From NCBI GenBank assembly GCA_022702705.1, contig CM040424.1, forward strand, positions 138,061,665 to 138,125,664: a stretch of 64,000 nucleotides of DNA. The letters run 5' to 3'. Shown piece after piece: positions 1-13,134 of this stretch. The notes beneath the pieces were generated by a model. It did no database searches and was not told the origin of the DNA. It saw only the letters and a program-made list of their open reading frames with translations. The stretch's first letter is position 1; each line of letters opens with the position of its first letter. The DNA comes from Papilionanthe hookeriana x Papilionanthe teres. Taxonomy: Eukaryota > Streptophyta > Magnoliopsida > Asparagales > Orchidaceae. Position numbers and translations under genes: made by a program.

Positions 1-3000
1 TTAATATTTTTGTAATTTTTATTATTTTTTTAATTATTAAAATATTAAAATATTATGAAAAATCAACCTTTTTAGAAAATTCCAATTTTAATTTTCCTGA
101 ACTCCCCTGATATCAGAGAAGCCCCAAAACCATTTTTGTGAATTTTTGAAAAGTATTTTTAGAGTTATGAATTTTTAAAGTTCCATTTTGCTTATGAGGC
201 TTAATTAATCCATTTGGTAGGGTTAATCAAGTCCAATTGATTTCAAATTTTTATGTGAAGTTCCTCTGATCTTAAAGATCAGTGGAGATTTGTTGTCAAG
301 TTAATTTGATGTGTGGTTAACCCTAATTAATTTAAATTCAATTTTAGGGGTTTAGGCCAATTAAGGTTATTATGAATGAATTAACTCAAAATATATTTTT
401 CACAGGTTCTTCTGGTCCTAAGGAACAACACAAAAATTTCCTAGAATTTATTTCACAACATGCTAATTATTGGAATTAAAATACCTAAAATAGTGACATG
501 AAATTGAAAATTCAATAACTTTTCACAGAGATGGCCTCTGACCTTGAAAAATTCAGGGAATTTTCCCAAGATCAGAGGCTTCAAAAGCCCTATGGTCTCA
601 TGCCATGGTGAATTGTCTATGCAAATGAAAAATCAAAATACTGAAAATAGTAAATAAATTATTAAAAATAAAATACTCATTAAATTAATTCGATTTCTTT
701 TCCACATTATTCTCCCCTATTCACTAAGCAAGTGGGTATTTTTATTTTATTTTTGTGATTTTTCTATGCAAAGATATGAATTTTTTAAGTTCTAGGCATT
801 TAAATAATTAAAAAAAACTTTATTTATCTACTTATCCACGCAGTGCCAGCACAACATCGGCAGCTCCGAAAGCCTACGCGACGCATTCCCATTCGAAGCC
901 GCCATCAGACTCAGCGCTCTGGGGGCCCGCGGTTCACGTAACATTCCCTGGTCCGGCGCAATCTGAACTGTCCGCTCAATACACGCGTGATCCAACGGTT
1001 CCCAGTCATCGTCTACGACTGGTGTGCACCCGTGACCATCCACACTAAAACCCTAAGATCTCACTCGATTCTCAATGGATTTTCATGCTCTATGGATTCG
1101 TCTTGAAGAGAAGAACACATCCATATGGTTTATTGGCTATGAAATTAACCCAAAAAAAATGGAGAATCACTGGAAACTCGGGAGGAAGAGTGAGTTCATA
1201 CCTTTACTCAGAGAAGTGAAGCTTCGATCTGAGAGTTGTGTCACCTTCGATTGAGTCCAGGCAAGCTCCAGATGAAGTCTTTGGCTCTGGGGAATTGTCT
1301 AGGTATGAAAGTGACCAAGGCCAATCACAAAGCTTGGAGGCTGGAAGCAATGGCTGGCCTGGTGAGGGGGCTTTTGCTGGGGAACTTCTCCTCTTGGTCT
1401 AGTGAAGATGTAGGAACAATCAATTTGGAGATTGGCTCACTGTGGTGAAGTGTCCTGTTTTTTGGGTGGATTTTCAACTCAGAAATTGAGCTCTGTTAAT
1501 GGAGATTAGGGCAAAGGAACACTGGGGATCAACTGCTCTATGTCTGGAGAGGGGTCTGGAATGATTTTGGCAAAGTTTTGGCAAGGTTTTTTTGTTCAAC
1601 TTCCCCTTTGGCCGAGAGGAGGTGGTGTTTAGATAGGCATGATTGGAGGGCTCACCAGGGGGTTTGATGGCTTGGATCAATTGCTTAGGGCAAGGGAAGA
1701 ACAGCCATGGTGTTCAATTGGGCTGGGACAACTCAGCAAGGAGAAATTCAAAAAGTGGCTCACATGGGTGCTCTCGGCCTGGTGGTTTCCGGCGGCTGTG
1801 GTGGCTGGACGGCTAAGGTTAAGTCACCCTCAAGGTCAAGAGGACCAGTGCTGGAGGTTTGTGCAAGCAATTGTCCAATGCCAAGTGTAAAGGGTTAGAT
1901 TTAAGTGGTAAAGGGAGAAGAGTGATTTTGGGTTCACATGTGTCAACCCATGTATTTGGGCTTGGTTCACCTCCCCATGGTCTGATTTTGGGCCAAGGGG
2001 ATCAATTGGGTCAGTTGCCATGGAGTGGTGAAGTCCCCATCAAAATAGTTTAAGTTAATTTTGGGTTATGGTGTTGCATTAAAGAGGTTAAAATGGCTTA
2101 AGGAAGGCTTAGGAAAGGGGCCCCTCCATTTGCCATTAATGGCTTGGTGACAAGTCAAACCCCCCATGGCTTCATGAGGCTTGTCCATGGCTTGCAAGTG
2201 GCTCCATTTGGCTCATCCTTGGCTTAGGAAAGGTGGATTCATTTATATGAAAAAGGAATTTGGAGATTTTGGCAATTTAGTGAAAAATTTAGATGGTGCT
2301 TGATTTAGGTTGATTTGATGATTGAATTGGGACTTAGGAATTGATTCCAATTAAAGGGATGATGAGAAGGAATTGTCATGTGGGCTTTGGAATGGGCTTG
2401 GGCTTTTGGATTTCACTTTGAATGGGCTTTCAAGATGGTTTAGGGAGTGGGATTTTAGATTTCAAAACAATTTTAGGATGAAAATTTTGCAAAGGATTGG
2501 ATCCAATAAATGTCAATAAAATTGGACTTGGATTTGGTCTAAACTGATATTAGGGATGTTGATTTGATGTTTAGAATTGGATTGGAACAAAATTGAGGTC
2601 AATTGGGGTGGTTTGTTTTGACATTGGGTTCACTTGGGTTTAAAATGGGCCAAATTGGGGGTTTTGGTAAAAGTTGGATAAATTGGCAAAATTGTCCCAT
2701 GGTGTAGTTGAACAAAATGAAATTGGGAATATTTGGGATTTTTTGAAATTTTTTGGGAATTTTCTGAATTTTTGGATTTTTGGGCTAAGAAGGGCATTTT
2801 GGGTATTTGGAGGGTATTGGGGGATACTTTTGAAATTTTTGCTATTTTTAGCTATGGATGATCAATTTGATTGGGGGGAAAATTTTTAGGATTGATTTTG
2901 AGGAATTTTGGGTAATTTAGGTGATTTTATAAATTTTTGGTAGTTTCAAGGGCTTTTGGTAAGTTTAGTAGGTGTAGGGCCCCGGGGGTCAAAAATTGAA

Positions 3001-3550
3001 ATTTTGGAAAAATGAATATTGATCAAATTTGAGTAAAATGGAATCACTTTGGTTGAGCCATGAAGCCATGAAGCCATGAAGCCATATTAAGCCCATATGA
3101 GCCATGAGAGGACTCGTTTGAGGCATTCACTATGTTGTTCCTAACCCTCTTAGCCAGGGGCTTAGGGGTTAAGGACCATCCATATGAATTACCTATATGA
3201 GTCAGGAAGTCAAGTTGGGTGAGAGTTTGGTTTTAGGATTTGGAATGTGTGTGAGAGTGTAGTGTATGTGCAAGTCAACCCTCACCAGACCAGACCACCC
3301 AGGGTATTCCTAAGGCCAAAAGGTCCTATAGGGAACACATCCTTTAAACCTCCACATTTGATTTCAACCCTCTAGGTAATTAGGGGTCTACAATCAAGCT
3401 TGTGGGGTTTGCAGGGAGTTAAGAAGTAGTTTGAATTTCTAAAGGGTGGGTTCCACTTCTAGTCTTCTAAGATTAGTCAAAGGAAAGCCTATGGCTAGAT
3501 CCTAAGTACTAAAGAGAGAAGCAAAAGACCTCATCAAAAATGAGGTCAAC
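1..3550 (-). repeat. Tat-type giant LTR, copy A (5' part, runs off the window)
   Basis: This is a minus-strand copy of a giant Ty3/gypsy LTR, truncated by the window edge. Its right end reads GAGGTCAAC, the reverse complement of the LTR start TGTTGACCTC seen at 33530 and 38030. It runs collinearly with 29500-33530 and 33906-38030; shared landmarks are TTCACTATGTTGTTCCTAA near 3125 and GATTCGTCTTGAAGAGA near 1096. The promoter element is decayed here: GTTTAGATAGG at 1627-1637 against GTTTAAATAGG in the sister copies. The short ORFs inside it have no recognisable product and lie in repeat sequence. The first 60 bases are AT-rich low complexity. Confidence 0.8.
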
Positions 3551-4832
3551 GAGGATCAACTAATGTTGTTGAAGGCATGCCACTCATGAAACCTACAAAT
3601 ATAGATTTAGACGATGCTATGTTTCTTTTTACTTAGGATGCACGTAAGTTTAGGAGGGGGTTGTGATGTCCCTCTTAACACATTTGTAATCTTGAAAAAA
3701 AAAATGAAAGGAAAGATGTTTAAGTGTTCTTCTTTACTCCATATTTTTATGGTAAATTCTTGCACCCTTGACGAAAAGCTAGATGAAAATAATAATACCG
3801 AGGAAGAGGAGCATTATCTTGACACATATTGCATCATTGATGATCTCAGCGATTCATCAGATGGTGCATGCTTGCCAAATAATCCTAAATGCCATGATCC
3901 AAGGGCACTAGCTGAGTGTTCTTTTAGAGACGATCGCTCTAGAACCCTTAATGAGGATATCTAGCAAGTACACTTGAGAAGTGGCAAGAAACTTCCTCTA
4001 AGATTGATGAAGCACACTTCAAGGGAGAATGAGAAAGACATTGTCACCCATGAGGTAGATGATCATCCCGATGTTTCTAAAGGAACCAATGATCCTTCTA
4101 GCAAGGTAGATTATAATGTGTTGGCAAACCTTAATAGGTCGCCCACATAATTGAGCATCAATGCTGCACTCCTCTTATTCTCTGAGTTGAGATAGACTAT
4201 GGTAAGAGATTTTCTTGAGCCCAAAGTCTTCCATGCTTATTATACAAAGGAGAGAATAAAAGAATTAGTTGTATAATTATAATATGTAACTACCATCACC
4301 TTCTTCGATGAGGACCTGTTGTTAGGAACTACAAACCATAATTGTTGGCTGTATGTGATGGCTATGATATATGGGACACCTTTAAACTGTATCCTTATTT
4401 ATCCTGGTGCATTTGTAAATATTATTAGCATTTGTAAATATTATTAGCATATGTACCCATGAATTCGTTTTTTAAATTTCAAGAAGATTGTGTTCAGATA
4501 AGATTATGTTGAATTAATTCAATGAAAGGGGAGAAGGATCCTAGGGTAATTACTCTTCTTAGAGAGTTTAAACGTGAAGACAAAATTATTGTGATAGATG
4601 GGAATATATCCTTTAGAGCTCTGGTCAGGCACCCTTGGATACATGAATATGAGATTGTACGTCTGACCTTACACCCATGTATCAAGTACACACACGGAGA
4701 AGAAGAGTTCTCTATCTCAGGTGATGTCCAACCCTTCTTTTAGGAGATTGGAGTGTATGATGATGCATAGTATTATCTCCATCCTAAAGAAGCATCTCCA
4801 CCAAACTCTAGTATTACAAAACATCACAGTTT
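3551..4832 (+). pseudogene. Tat-type gag C-terminus/protease remnant
   Basis: Decayed gag-protease segment of a Tat-lineage Ty3/gypsy element on the plus strand, opposite to the flanking LTR A. The best stretches are 3614-3964 (acidic linker, residues such as EEEEHYLDTYC), about 4105-4260 (KVDYNVLANL, matching KVNYNVLAHL of the copy at 25690), about 4370-4440 (IYPGAFVNII in place of the protease motif DPGASINIM) and 4522-4740 (ALVRHPWIHEYE ... CIKYTHGEEEFSISGDVQPF, matching the protease C-terminal side near 25150-25050). Several stops and frameshifts interrupt it, and the catalytic Asp is replaced in the PGA motif. A 19-bp tandem duplication at 4409-4446 (GCATTTGTAAATATTATTA twice) breaks the frame just after the active site. 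The insertion of LTR B cuts it at 4832. It is clearly not functional. Confidence 0.75.
4409..4446. repeat. 19-bp tandem duplication inside protease remnant
   Basis: The sequence GCATTTGTAAATATTATTA occurs twice back to back, followed by a third GCAT. Nineteen is not a multiple of three, so the duplication shifts the reading frame immediately after the degraded active site. Confidence 0.9.
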
Positions 4833-7800
4833 TGTTGACCGCATTTTTGGTGAGGTCTGGTTTCTTCTTTAGAAGCCAAGGATCTAACCATAGGGCTTTA
4901 CTATTGACTATCTTGGAGGACTAGTGATAAAACTCTACCCATTAGAAATTATAAAAACTTCTTTACTCTTCTAAGAGCTCCACATGTTTAATACTAACCT
5001 CTAGCACTTTATAGGATTCCTTGGCCTTAAAGTTAACCCTAAGTGGTGTGACTTTGGTCAATCCTGCACACACACACAAAAACCCATACTCTAACTCACA
5101 ACCTAAGCCCTAAACCAATCATTTTAAACATGGTTCCCCATTATTTTAGATACTCATGTGGGTGGTCCCTCAGCCCTTAGCCCTAAGCCAGGGTTTGGCT
5201 AGGACCAACAGATGGAGGATCAAAAATAGAACTTTCCTTGGTCCATGGCTCAAATAGAGTGACCTCATAATTAAAATTCCAAATTCCCTAATTTTACCAA
5301 ACCCCCAAATTTGACCTCTAAGCTGTAAACTTTCACCAAATTATCAAAATGCCCCTGAAACCCAAATTTTTCAAAAATTGCCCATAATCTCAAATTCTCT
5401 TCAAAATCATTTTAAACCACTCCAAATCACTCAAATTGACCAAACACCTCAAAATTCTCAAAAAATTTCCAAAATACGCACACAATACCCACAATTACCA
5501 AAATGCTCTTCACACCACTCCGTTGAGTCTAATTTGACCCGATTGCCCCATTTTGACCAAAATCCATAAATTGCCTCTGCATGCCCAAAATGCTGAACTC
5601 ATCCCCAATTTCCACCAAATTGACTTCAATCTCACCCAATTTAAAACCTAAATCAAAATTCATCATATTCAATCCAAATTTAAACCAAATTTAAGCGCAA
5701 TTGAGTGAATTTTAAAACCAAATTTCAAAGCCAATTTAAAACCCCCAATTTTGCCCAAATTAGCAAATCCATCAAATTGAACCCCATAACCAAGCCAACT
5801 CTCCAAATTTTTAATTCTAAGCTCCTCATAACATTCTTATCAATCAATTTGAGCCCTTAGTTGGTCCTAAACTAAACTCAAACCTCATCCAAACCCAAGT
5901 TTAACCAAAATGCCCCAAAATTGACCATGAGCCAAATTCCACTAAATTAAACCTCCCACTTAATTTAAAATCACCCAATTCATTTTCAAAACTTCTCATG
6001 AGAATCATCCACATCAAATTGATCAATCAATTGCCCCAAGTCTTAGCCCAAACCTAACCTAGACCAAAGTTAAAACCAAAAGACCAATTTTGAACCCAAA
6101 CCCCAAATTTGACCAAACCCATTCAAATTGACCAAGCCATGGTCACCATAACCAATATTTGAGCCCAAGGAACCAAGCTATATCTACCTAGCACAGCCTA
6201 GTTGAGCCATGGACCAAGGGTCCCTTGATTTAGGGGATTTCTCCCCATAAATGACTAAGTTAAGGGGGTCTTTTCCACTAGCCATCAAACATCCCAACTA
6301 ATCAACATTAAAAACTCTAGCTCGTCTAACCATCCTAGCCACCAGCCCTAGCCTGGTCGGCCGGCCTTGTCGTCGAAAAATTTGAAAACTGAGAGCCACC
6401 TCAAGCCTTAAACCCAAAATTGAAACTACCTGAGCTGGCTCACCCCCATTAGCCACCTGCACATTTTTTCTGTCCACTAAAGCAACAGAGCTCACCCATA
6501 TTGAAGCCCTGGTGGACCCTTTCTCTATCTTTTTAGCCACTCCTACGACCAAAAGATAGAGAGTGCACTGAACATTGAGGAAACTGTATCAAATTGCTTT
6601 CAGAGCTTCTCTAGACCTTCCTGAGCCCCCCCACCAATCTCCAACCCTCTCCTCCACTGCTTGAAGCCAATTTCTTCACCTAAGAATAGGCCAAAAATAA
6701 GGCACTTTTTGAAACTCCACCAAAATCCAAATTGACTTACCCCTCTTCCCTATACCAAATGAGGAAGTCTACACTAAAAGCCTCATTCTGTAAGCCCTCT
6801 TTACCTGACTTCCTCTCCACCTGTAGAAGGAGTTCATACACAAAACCTTCACCAAAGCCAAGTGACAATTCCAGGAGGTTTGCCAGGTCCAAACGAAGCT
6901 TCTACAAGCACCCAATCGAGGCCTTTCCTCTTGGGCTAAGGTATAGATCATTTTCCCCCAAATCGAGCTTGGTTTGGGTCTTTATGAAGTAAACTGGTGT
7001 TTCATACTCGATCAACCATATAGATAGGTTCTCCTTGAGTAGATGAAGGTTTAGGAACAAACCCTAAGTGATTTCATTAACTATCGAGAGAGATCTTAGG
7101 GTTAGAAGGTAGACGGTTCTCGATGAATAGATGGGACGATGAACGGATGTCGTTCATTCACGTGCGTATCGAATCAATGAACCAAATGGATCTGGACGAA
7201 CTCTTATTAAATAAAGCGCGAGCCGTGTGGAAGCTGACACATAAGGCGACATCGAATCAGAGCATGGCGTGTAGTCGTTTGGAGCCGTCGTAGGATTGCA
7301 TGGCGCAGACTGTGTTAAGTAGGAAAATATGATTTAATGATTTATTATATTAAGTTAACTTAGAGAAAATTCATAACTTGGTGTAGAAAAATCATAAAAA
7401 TAAAATAAAAATAACATGTTACTCAGTGAACAGAGGAGATTAGTGCAGAATAAAAATTAAAAATATTTGACTTATATTTACTTTTAAATTAATTAAATAT
7501 TCAGAGGCTTATTTAAATCATAACTTAATAAATGCATATCACCATGGCATGAAATTTGGAGGGCTTGTTTGCTCTATTGATAGGAGTGTTCCTTAATGTT
7601 TTCACAGTCATAGCATCTCTAGCATGAGAGCCTTAATTTTTAAGCCAAATCACCTCCGTTGCATTTAAAAAATTATAAAAATTAAAATATTAATAATAAA
7701 AATATAAAAATTGCTTTGGTAGGTTCACTGTGGTCAGAGAATCCTAGGAAAAATATAAAATATATTTAAATGATTAAAAATGGTATTTTTTGTATTAAAT

Positions 7801-7905
7801 CATTCAAAATTAAATAAATTTAAATAATTAAAATAAAAATAAAAAAATCACAAAATTGAACCCACACTATAATGCAGACCACTAAATTCCTAAAAGTGAT
7901 TTTTA
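4833..7905 (+). repeat. Tat-type giant LTR, copy B (5' part)
   Basis: Plus-strand copy of the same LTR family. It starts TGTTGACCGCATTTTTGGTGAGGTC-like at 4833, the same start as the minus copies at 33530 and 38030. Reverse-complement landmarks of LTR A follow in the expected order: ATCTAACCATAGGGCT near 4881, CCCTTAGCCCTAAGCC near 5174, the ATCGAGAGAGATCTTAGGG block near 7074 and the GTTACTCAGTGAACAGAGGAG block near 7417. It is more diverged than A, G and H. The right edge, where homology passes into the oppositely oriented copy C, is approximate (7900-7970). The 3' half of the LTR is missing. No gene is recognised in it. Confidence 0.72.
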
Positions 7906-10900
7906 AAATGTAGTTTAGATTTAAAATAGTTTATTTAGAATAACAGTGTATAACTTTTGGAAAATAATAATATAATTTTAAAAAATGAGACAATATACCA
8001 TATATAGAATAGTTTAGACTAATTGAGCGCAACACCGTAGGTAATGCATCTATCCCGAAGGGTAAACACATCACTTGAATAGTGGAGCTCGATTAAATAA
8101 ACTAAAGAATCCATGGTATCCGTTCGGTCTACGAAACTAGTTTTTATAAGCCAATAAGTTCCACTATTTGATACAAAAGATTAAATAAGGTCTATATTAT
8201 TTGGGTTCTAAAGTTCCTTATAGAGGCAAGCCCCTATAGTTAATTACATCTTAAATGACAGGAGTCACTTAAGAATACTCTCGATTAAGATTAGTGGTTA
8301 TGCTTTCAAGAATTCCAAAGTTTAAAGTCTTCAAGGTTAGACATGGAAATATCAAATGGGATATGATCAAATTAGAATAGTTATTTTGGGAATCCAAAGG
8401 AATGAAGAAGTAGGGTATGTCACGGACCCAGGGGAGAACCTCTGGTGACTTCCCAGACTATCCTATTGTTTAGCTTTGATTTTAAAAATTATTCACTGTC
8501 TCAATCCTGTGAATTTTATTTATTTAGGAGTTATGTTTGTATGAAATAATCCTACAAATAGCCTGAAAGATAGGAGGTTTTATGTCGTAACAAACTACAA
8601 CATCAAAATCCTAAAAAGAGTTAGGGCTTAGACTAAATAAATTTACCAAATTTAACTAAATTAATTCAATACTTTCATTTAGACCGTGAGAAATCTTGTT
8701 TGCAGCCGTAGGTTGCATCATCTATGGGATTCCTGATCATTTGATAGAGAGTGTATTAATTTAGTTACAATTGTAGTTTTGATTGTTTGGTTCGTGATTA
8801 AATTTTGAGTTGTCTTATATTTTGATTGCTGTAAATTGATTCTTGGTTTTGTTTTTGTTGTTACGGATATCCCAAAAGTTCTAGTTTTGACATGCAAGAG
8901 AATTAAATAAAGCAATGTAAATTTCAATAAATAAAGGCGTACCTGACAGTCTTCGAGTATACCTGCTGATGCATTTTAAAGCATGTATAAAGTAGAAATT
9001 GAAATTCAGTGATTTAAATTCAGCGAGGGAATCTATTTCATAACTTGGTGGGTCCTAAGGTGTGTTAAGGATGATTTTCTTAATCAAAGAACAATGAAAC
9101 CCAATTGTCCTTCTAAAATAACCCATTAGGATTAGAAAGTGCTCGGGGCATAACCCTGGACATCTTTCTCAAAGCTTTGAGTCCACTTAGGGTTCATTTG
9201 GTTTCATCATAATGTTCAATCAATGACCCCTACTCAATTAAGGTTTGTTAAAGAAGTTTTAATTTTTGTTCAATGAACTTAGATGCTTTGATTATCCCTT
9301 GAGTGGGGTAACGTTCATTTGATGTTACATTTATGAGTTATGTGAGTAAAAGCCTTTAGGGGCATGTTGAATTCTTAGTAGACCTAGCCATTTAGATTAA
9401 GGTGGGGCTAGTAGTGTTAATTGTGTCCTATTTTCTAAGCCTCATTAATTGAAGTTAGAATCAAACCTAGGTCACTACCTAGCCCTTAAAATTTTATGAG
9501 TGGATTCATAAATTAAAGGAAATTTTGAATTAACTAACATCTGACCTTTATTAAAGATTGTGTTATTATTCAACCATTGATTATGGGCTTTAGATTGGTT
9601 GGTTACAATCTTCCTAGATCAAACCCCCTTTTAGGATCGTCAATTTTGATTAGCCTCCAAATTTAATTTAAGAAATTATAACTTTGCCCTTAATATGAAA
9701 ATGTGGTGAGTTGGTTTATACCTTTTAGTCCCTTATGTTTCAATTATTTGAGAAGGTCAGTTAAGATTGTCCATTGCCCATTTACCCTTTGATTAGGCCT
9801 AAATGTTAATTAAGGCTTTAATTCCATAATTACTATTTTGCCCATTTAGGCTTATTACCTCATAATTCTTTAAATATAACTCAAATGACTTTAGATATTT
9901 TATGTTACCCCACTCATGGTTAATTAAAATATCAGAGGAGAAAAAGTGATTTTTTTTATTTTTATTTTATTTGTATAGAATTATTTTTAATGCAATAATA
10001 AGGATTTTCAAAGTCAATTATTATGATTATTTTAAATTTTGGAGTATTAATTAAATATAAAATATTTTTAAAGTTGAAAATTAAGTTTTGTATTTTTCAT
10101 AAATCTCTCTAAGTTCAAGGAATCCAGAGAAAAAAACTTTTATATTTTTGTGATTTTTCTTTGATTTATTAGAATTATTTTAATGCCAAATTAAGAAAAA
10201 TTCATTTTAAGCCTTTAAAATGACTTTTAACTTTTTAAAATTAATTTCTTTATTTATAGAAATAGGAAAATTATTCAAATTACTCCCAAATGATTATGAG
10301 GCAATTTAGAAAATTATGGTGAATTTTAATATTTTTGTGATTTTTATTATTTTTTAATTATTTAAATATTTAAAATTGGCTTTAAAATAAAAATTTTATA
10401 AAAAACTTCAACTTTATTTTTCTTAGGTTTCTCTGATCACAAGAACTCCCAAAACCAATTTGGTGATTTTTTTACTTGTATTTTAATTATTAGAATTAAA
10501 TTAATGCCAAAAATATTATTTAACTTAGAAAATCAAATTAGGTAGTCAAATTAATTCCAAATAATTTAAAATTTTTATGGGGAGTTCCTTTGACCCTAAA
10601 TTACAGTGTGGAATCAATTTTGTAATTTTTCTAAATTTTTTAATTATTGTTTCCTTTATTTTTAATGGGCTAATTACATTTAGGGGGTTTCCTTAATTAT
10701 TTAAATCCATTTTATATTTTTCTTAGGTCCCTCTGATCTCAGTGAACCTACCAAACTTAATTTTGTAAATTTATAATTTAAATTATAATTATTATAATTT
10801 TTTAATCAAAGGAGGTTCCATTCATTTGCAAGTTAGAGTTCTCCACTTAGGGATGCTCCCTGACTTTGGAAAAATTAGGGAAGAATCCTAAGGGCAAGGA

Positions 10901-11939
10901 GAATAAAAGCCTTATGGTCTCATTCCATGGTGAATTTTGTGTGTCAAGTTATGCCCAAAGTGAGTTTTAGTGTATTTAATTAATTGTAAAATAAATATAA
11001 GTCAAACAATTTTGATTTTAATTCAACATTATTTTCCTCTGTTCACTGACAAAGAGGTTATTTTTATTTTATTTTTGTGAATTTCCTACACCAAGTTATG
11101 CATTTTTAAAGTGAGAATGAATTAAATAATAGAAAATCCATATGTTCTCACTTAACCACGTCAACCTACGATGAATCAGAAGACCACGTGACGATATTTG
11201 ATTCGGTGCTGCCATTCGCGTCAGCACTGACTGGGCTCCACGATTCTATTCCATCCTTCAGACTGGCACAATCTGGGCCATCCAATGGATATACACGCCA
11301 TCCGATGGTTGAGACTCTTCACCCCCAACTGGTGTGAACTTGAGACCACATGTTTTCTAACCCTAATTTCTCCCTCGATCCTTAACCAAATTACATGGTG
11401 TTTGTTCCTACACCTTCATCTACTTAAGGCGAACCTATCCATATGGTTAATTAAGCATGAAATAAATATCATATGCACAATATCTCAAACTGAGCCTAAA
11501 TTAGGGATTTTTGGAAATTACCTTTGTCCAAGAGGTGTGGCCTCAATTGGATGCTTGGAAAAACTTCAATGGAGTCTGACGAACCTTCTGGAAGTGTTGA
11601 TTAGCTCTCGTGAATTGTCTGACAAAGACTTCCTCCTACAGGTGGGAAGCTTGAGGTGGAAGTCCAATACAGAGGCTCCAATTGATGGGGATTTTGCTGA
11701 GAAACTTCTTCTTTTACTCTGCTAAAGGTGTGGGCAAGGTTAATTTGAATTTGGTGGAGCTTCAGTAGGTGTCCTGTTTTTGGCCTAAAATTAAACTAAA
11801 AAATTGAGCTCAATTAATGGGGATCAAGGCAGGAATGCAGTGGGGATTCACTTCTCTGTGCTGGGGGAGGAGTTTGGGATAATTGGGCAAAGCATTCTTA
11901 GGGTTTTATTTTAGCAACCCCTTTGGCCTTGGAGGCGAG
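7906..11939 (-). repeat. Tat-type giant LTR, copy C (3' part)
   Basis: Minus-strand LTR segment that aligns in order with about 26230-31130 of the complete LTR G. Landmarks: CTATCCCGAAGGGTAAACAC near 8050, CCTATAGTTAATTACATC near 8231, CATTTAGACCGTGAGAAATC near 8676, the AATTTTGAGTTGTCTTATAT block near 8801 and the pre-promoter block near 11030-11330. The outer end (TGTCGGCATATTT in F and G) is missing on the left. The right side is cut exactly where LTR D starts (11940). The missing 5' portion is probably LTR I (38036-39679), displaced by the insertions between them. The 146-codon ORF at 11285-11725 lies wholly in LTR sequence and is not conserved in the sister copies. Confidence 0.72.
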
Positions 11940-11944
11940 TGTTG

Positions 11945-12310
11945 ACCTCATTTTTATGAAAGGTCTCAATGACCAACCTTACAGGCCAACAGGTCAAACC
12001 CTGACCCAAAAGGTCAACTTTGGTTAAGATGGTCAATCCTGACCCAGTGACCAACCCTACTGAACCAACAGGTCAACCCCTGACCAAAAAGGTCAATTTT
12101 GGTCAAAATGGTCAATCCTGACCCAATGACCAACCCTACTGACCCAACAGGTCAACGTTTGACCCAAAACTTCAACCTTGGTCAAACTGGTTATTTTTTG
12201 ACCCAATGACCAATCATTGACCCAATAAGCCAACTTTTGACCCAAAAAATAACTTTGGACAAATTGATCAATTTTTTACTCAAAGATCAACTATTGACTG
12301 CCAAGTTCAT
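11945..12310. repeat. ~80-bp tandem array rich in W-box motifs (LTR D)
   Basis: About four diverged units of roughly 80 bp carrying ACCAACCCTACTGACCCAA and AACAGGTCAAC. Each unit has several copies of (A/G)GTCAA or TTGAC(C/T), the WRKY W-box; I count at least 14 in this stretch. The same array stands at the same place in LTR E. Confidence 0.75.
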
Positions 12311-12865
12311 CAAAACACTAAAATGATAAAATATGATCCATTTAACCACCTAAAGACATTAAATGACCATTAAGACAACTTTGGTCAACTTATGACCTAG
12401 ATAGGTCAAAAATTTATTAAAATGCCTAACCCATACCCCTTTGGTCACCAAATTGACTTCAATAATAGAAATTGACATAATAAAAATGAAATTGATCAAA
12501 ATTACCAAAAGTTAACCAAAAAGTCACCACATTAACCTTTGGGTTGACTAAAACCCTCTATTAAGTCAACATGACCAATTTAGACCACAAAATGAAAAAA
12601 ATCACTAATCTTATGACCAAATCAACCATGACAAGGTTGAGAAAGTCACATTAGACATCTTTGGACTAAAGTTGATCAACCCAGGTTAATTGATCACAGA
12701 AAAATACATCAAGAAATTCATATCTATTTTTGATGAAATTGCACTTTAAAGAAAGGTATTTTCTTTATATTATTGCAGGAATAAAGATTTATAAGTGATG
12801 GAAGCAAAAAGCATGAAATGGAGCAAATTAGGATCAAAAAGGAGGAAATTCATGCAAATATAACT

Positions 12866-13045
12866 ACTTCGCCGACGGCGAGATCGAGGCCGCCGACAGC
12901 GAGATCGTGAGGAGAATTTCTGAAGGAATTATAACTACCTCACCGACAGCGAGCCCGAGCCCGCCGACAGCGAGATCGCGCGGTTTGAAGACCTTCTAGA
13001 AGCCCCGCTGACGGTGAGGTCGTTTCCCGCCGACGACGAGCTAGT
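12866..13045. repeat. GC-rich block of degenerate CCGACAGCGAG repeats
   Basis: A conspicuous GC- and CpG-rich block in very AT-rich surroundings. It carries about six degenerate copies of CGCCGACRGCGAG in three pairs (near 12872, 12953 and 13005). It lies within the U3 region of the Athila LTR, 80-250 bp upstream of its TATA box. Confidence 0.7.
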
Positions 13046-13117
13046 TCAAAATGCATATACATTGAACCTGGACACTTTTTGAAGAGGTGTTTAAGCATCC
13101 CTTGGACCTTTACTTAC

Positions 13118-13134
13118 CTCTATAAATAGAGGCC
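13118..13134 (+). promoter_or_regulatory. TATA box of nested Athila LTR
   Basis: CCTCTATAAATAGAGGC is a perfect plant TATA box (TATAAATA at 13121-13128) in a short palindrome. It lies mid-LTR, upstream of the expected R/U5 region that ends at 14205. Confidence 0.65.

Noticed and set aside
11285..11725. 146-codon plus-strand ORF
   Set aside because: It lies inside LTR copy C; the homologous stretches of A, G and H do not keep it open, and it has no recognisable motif.
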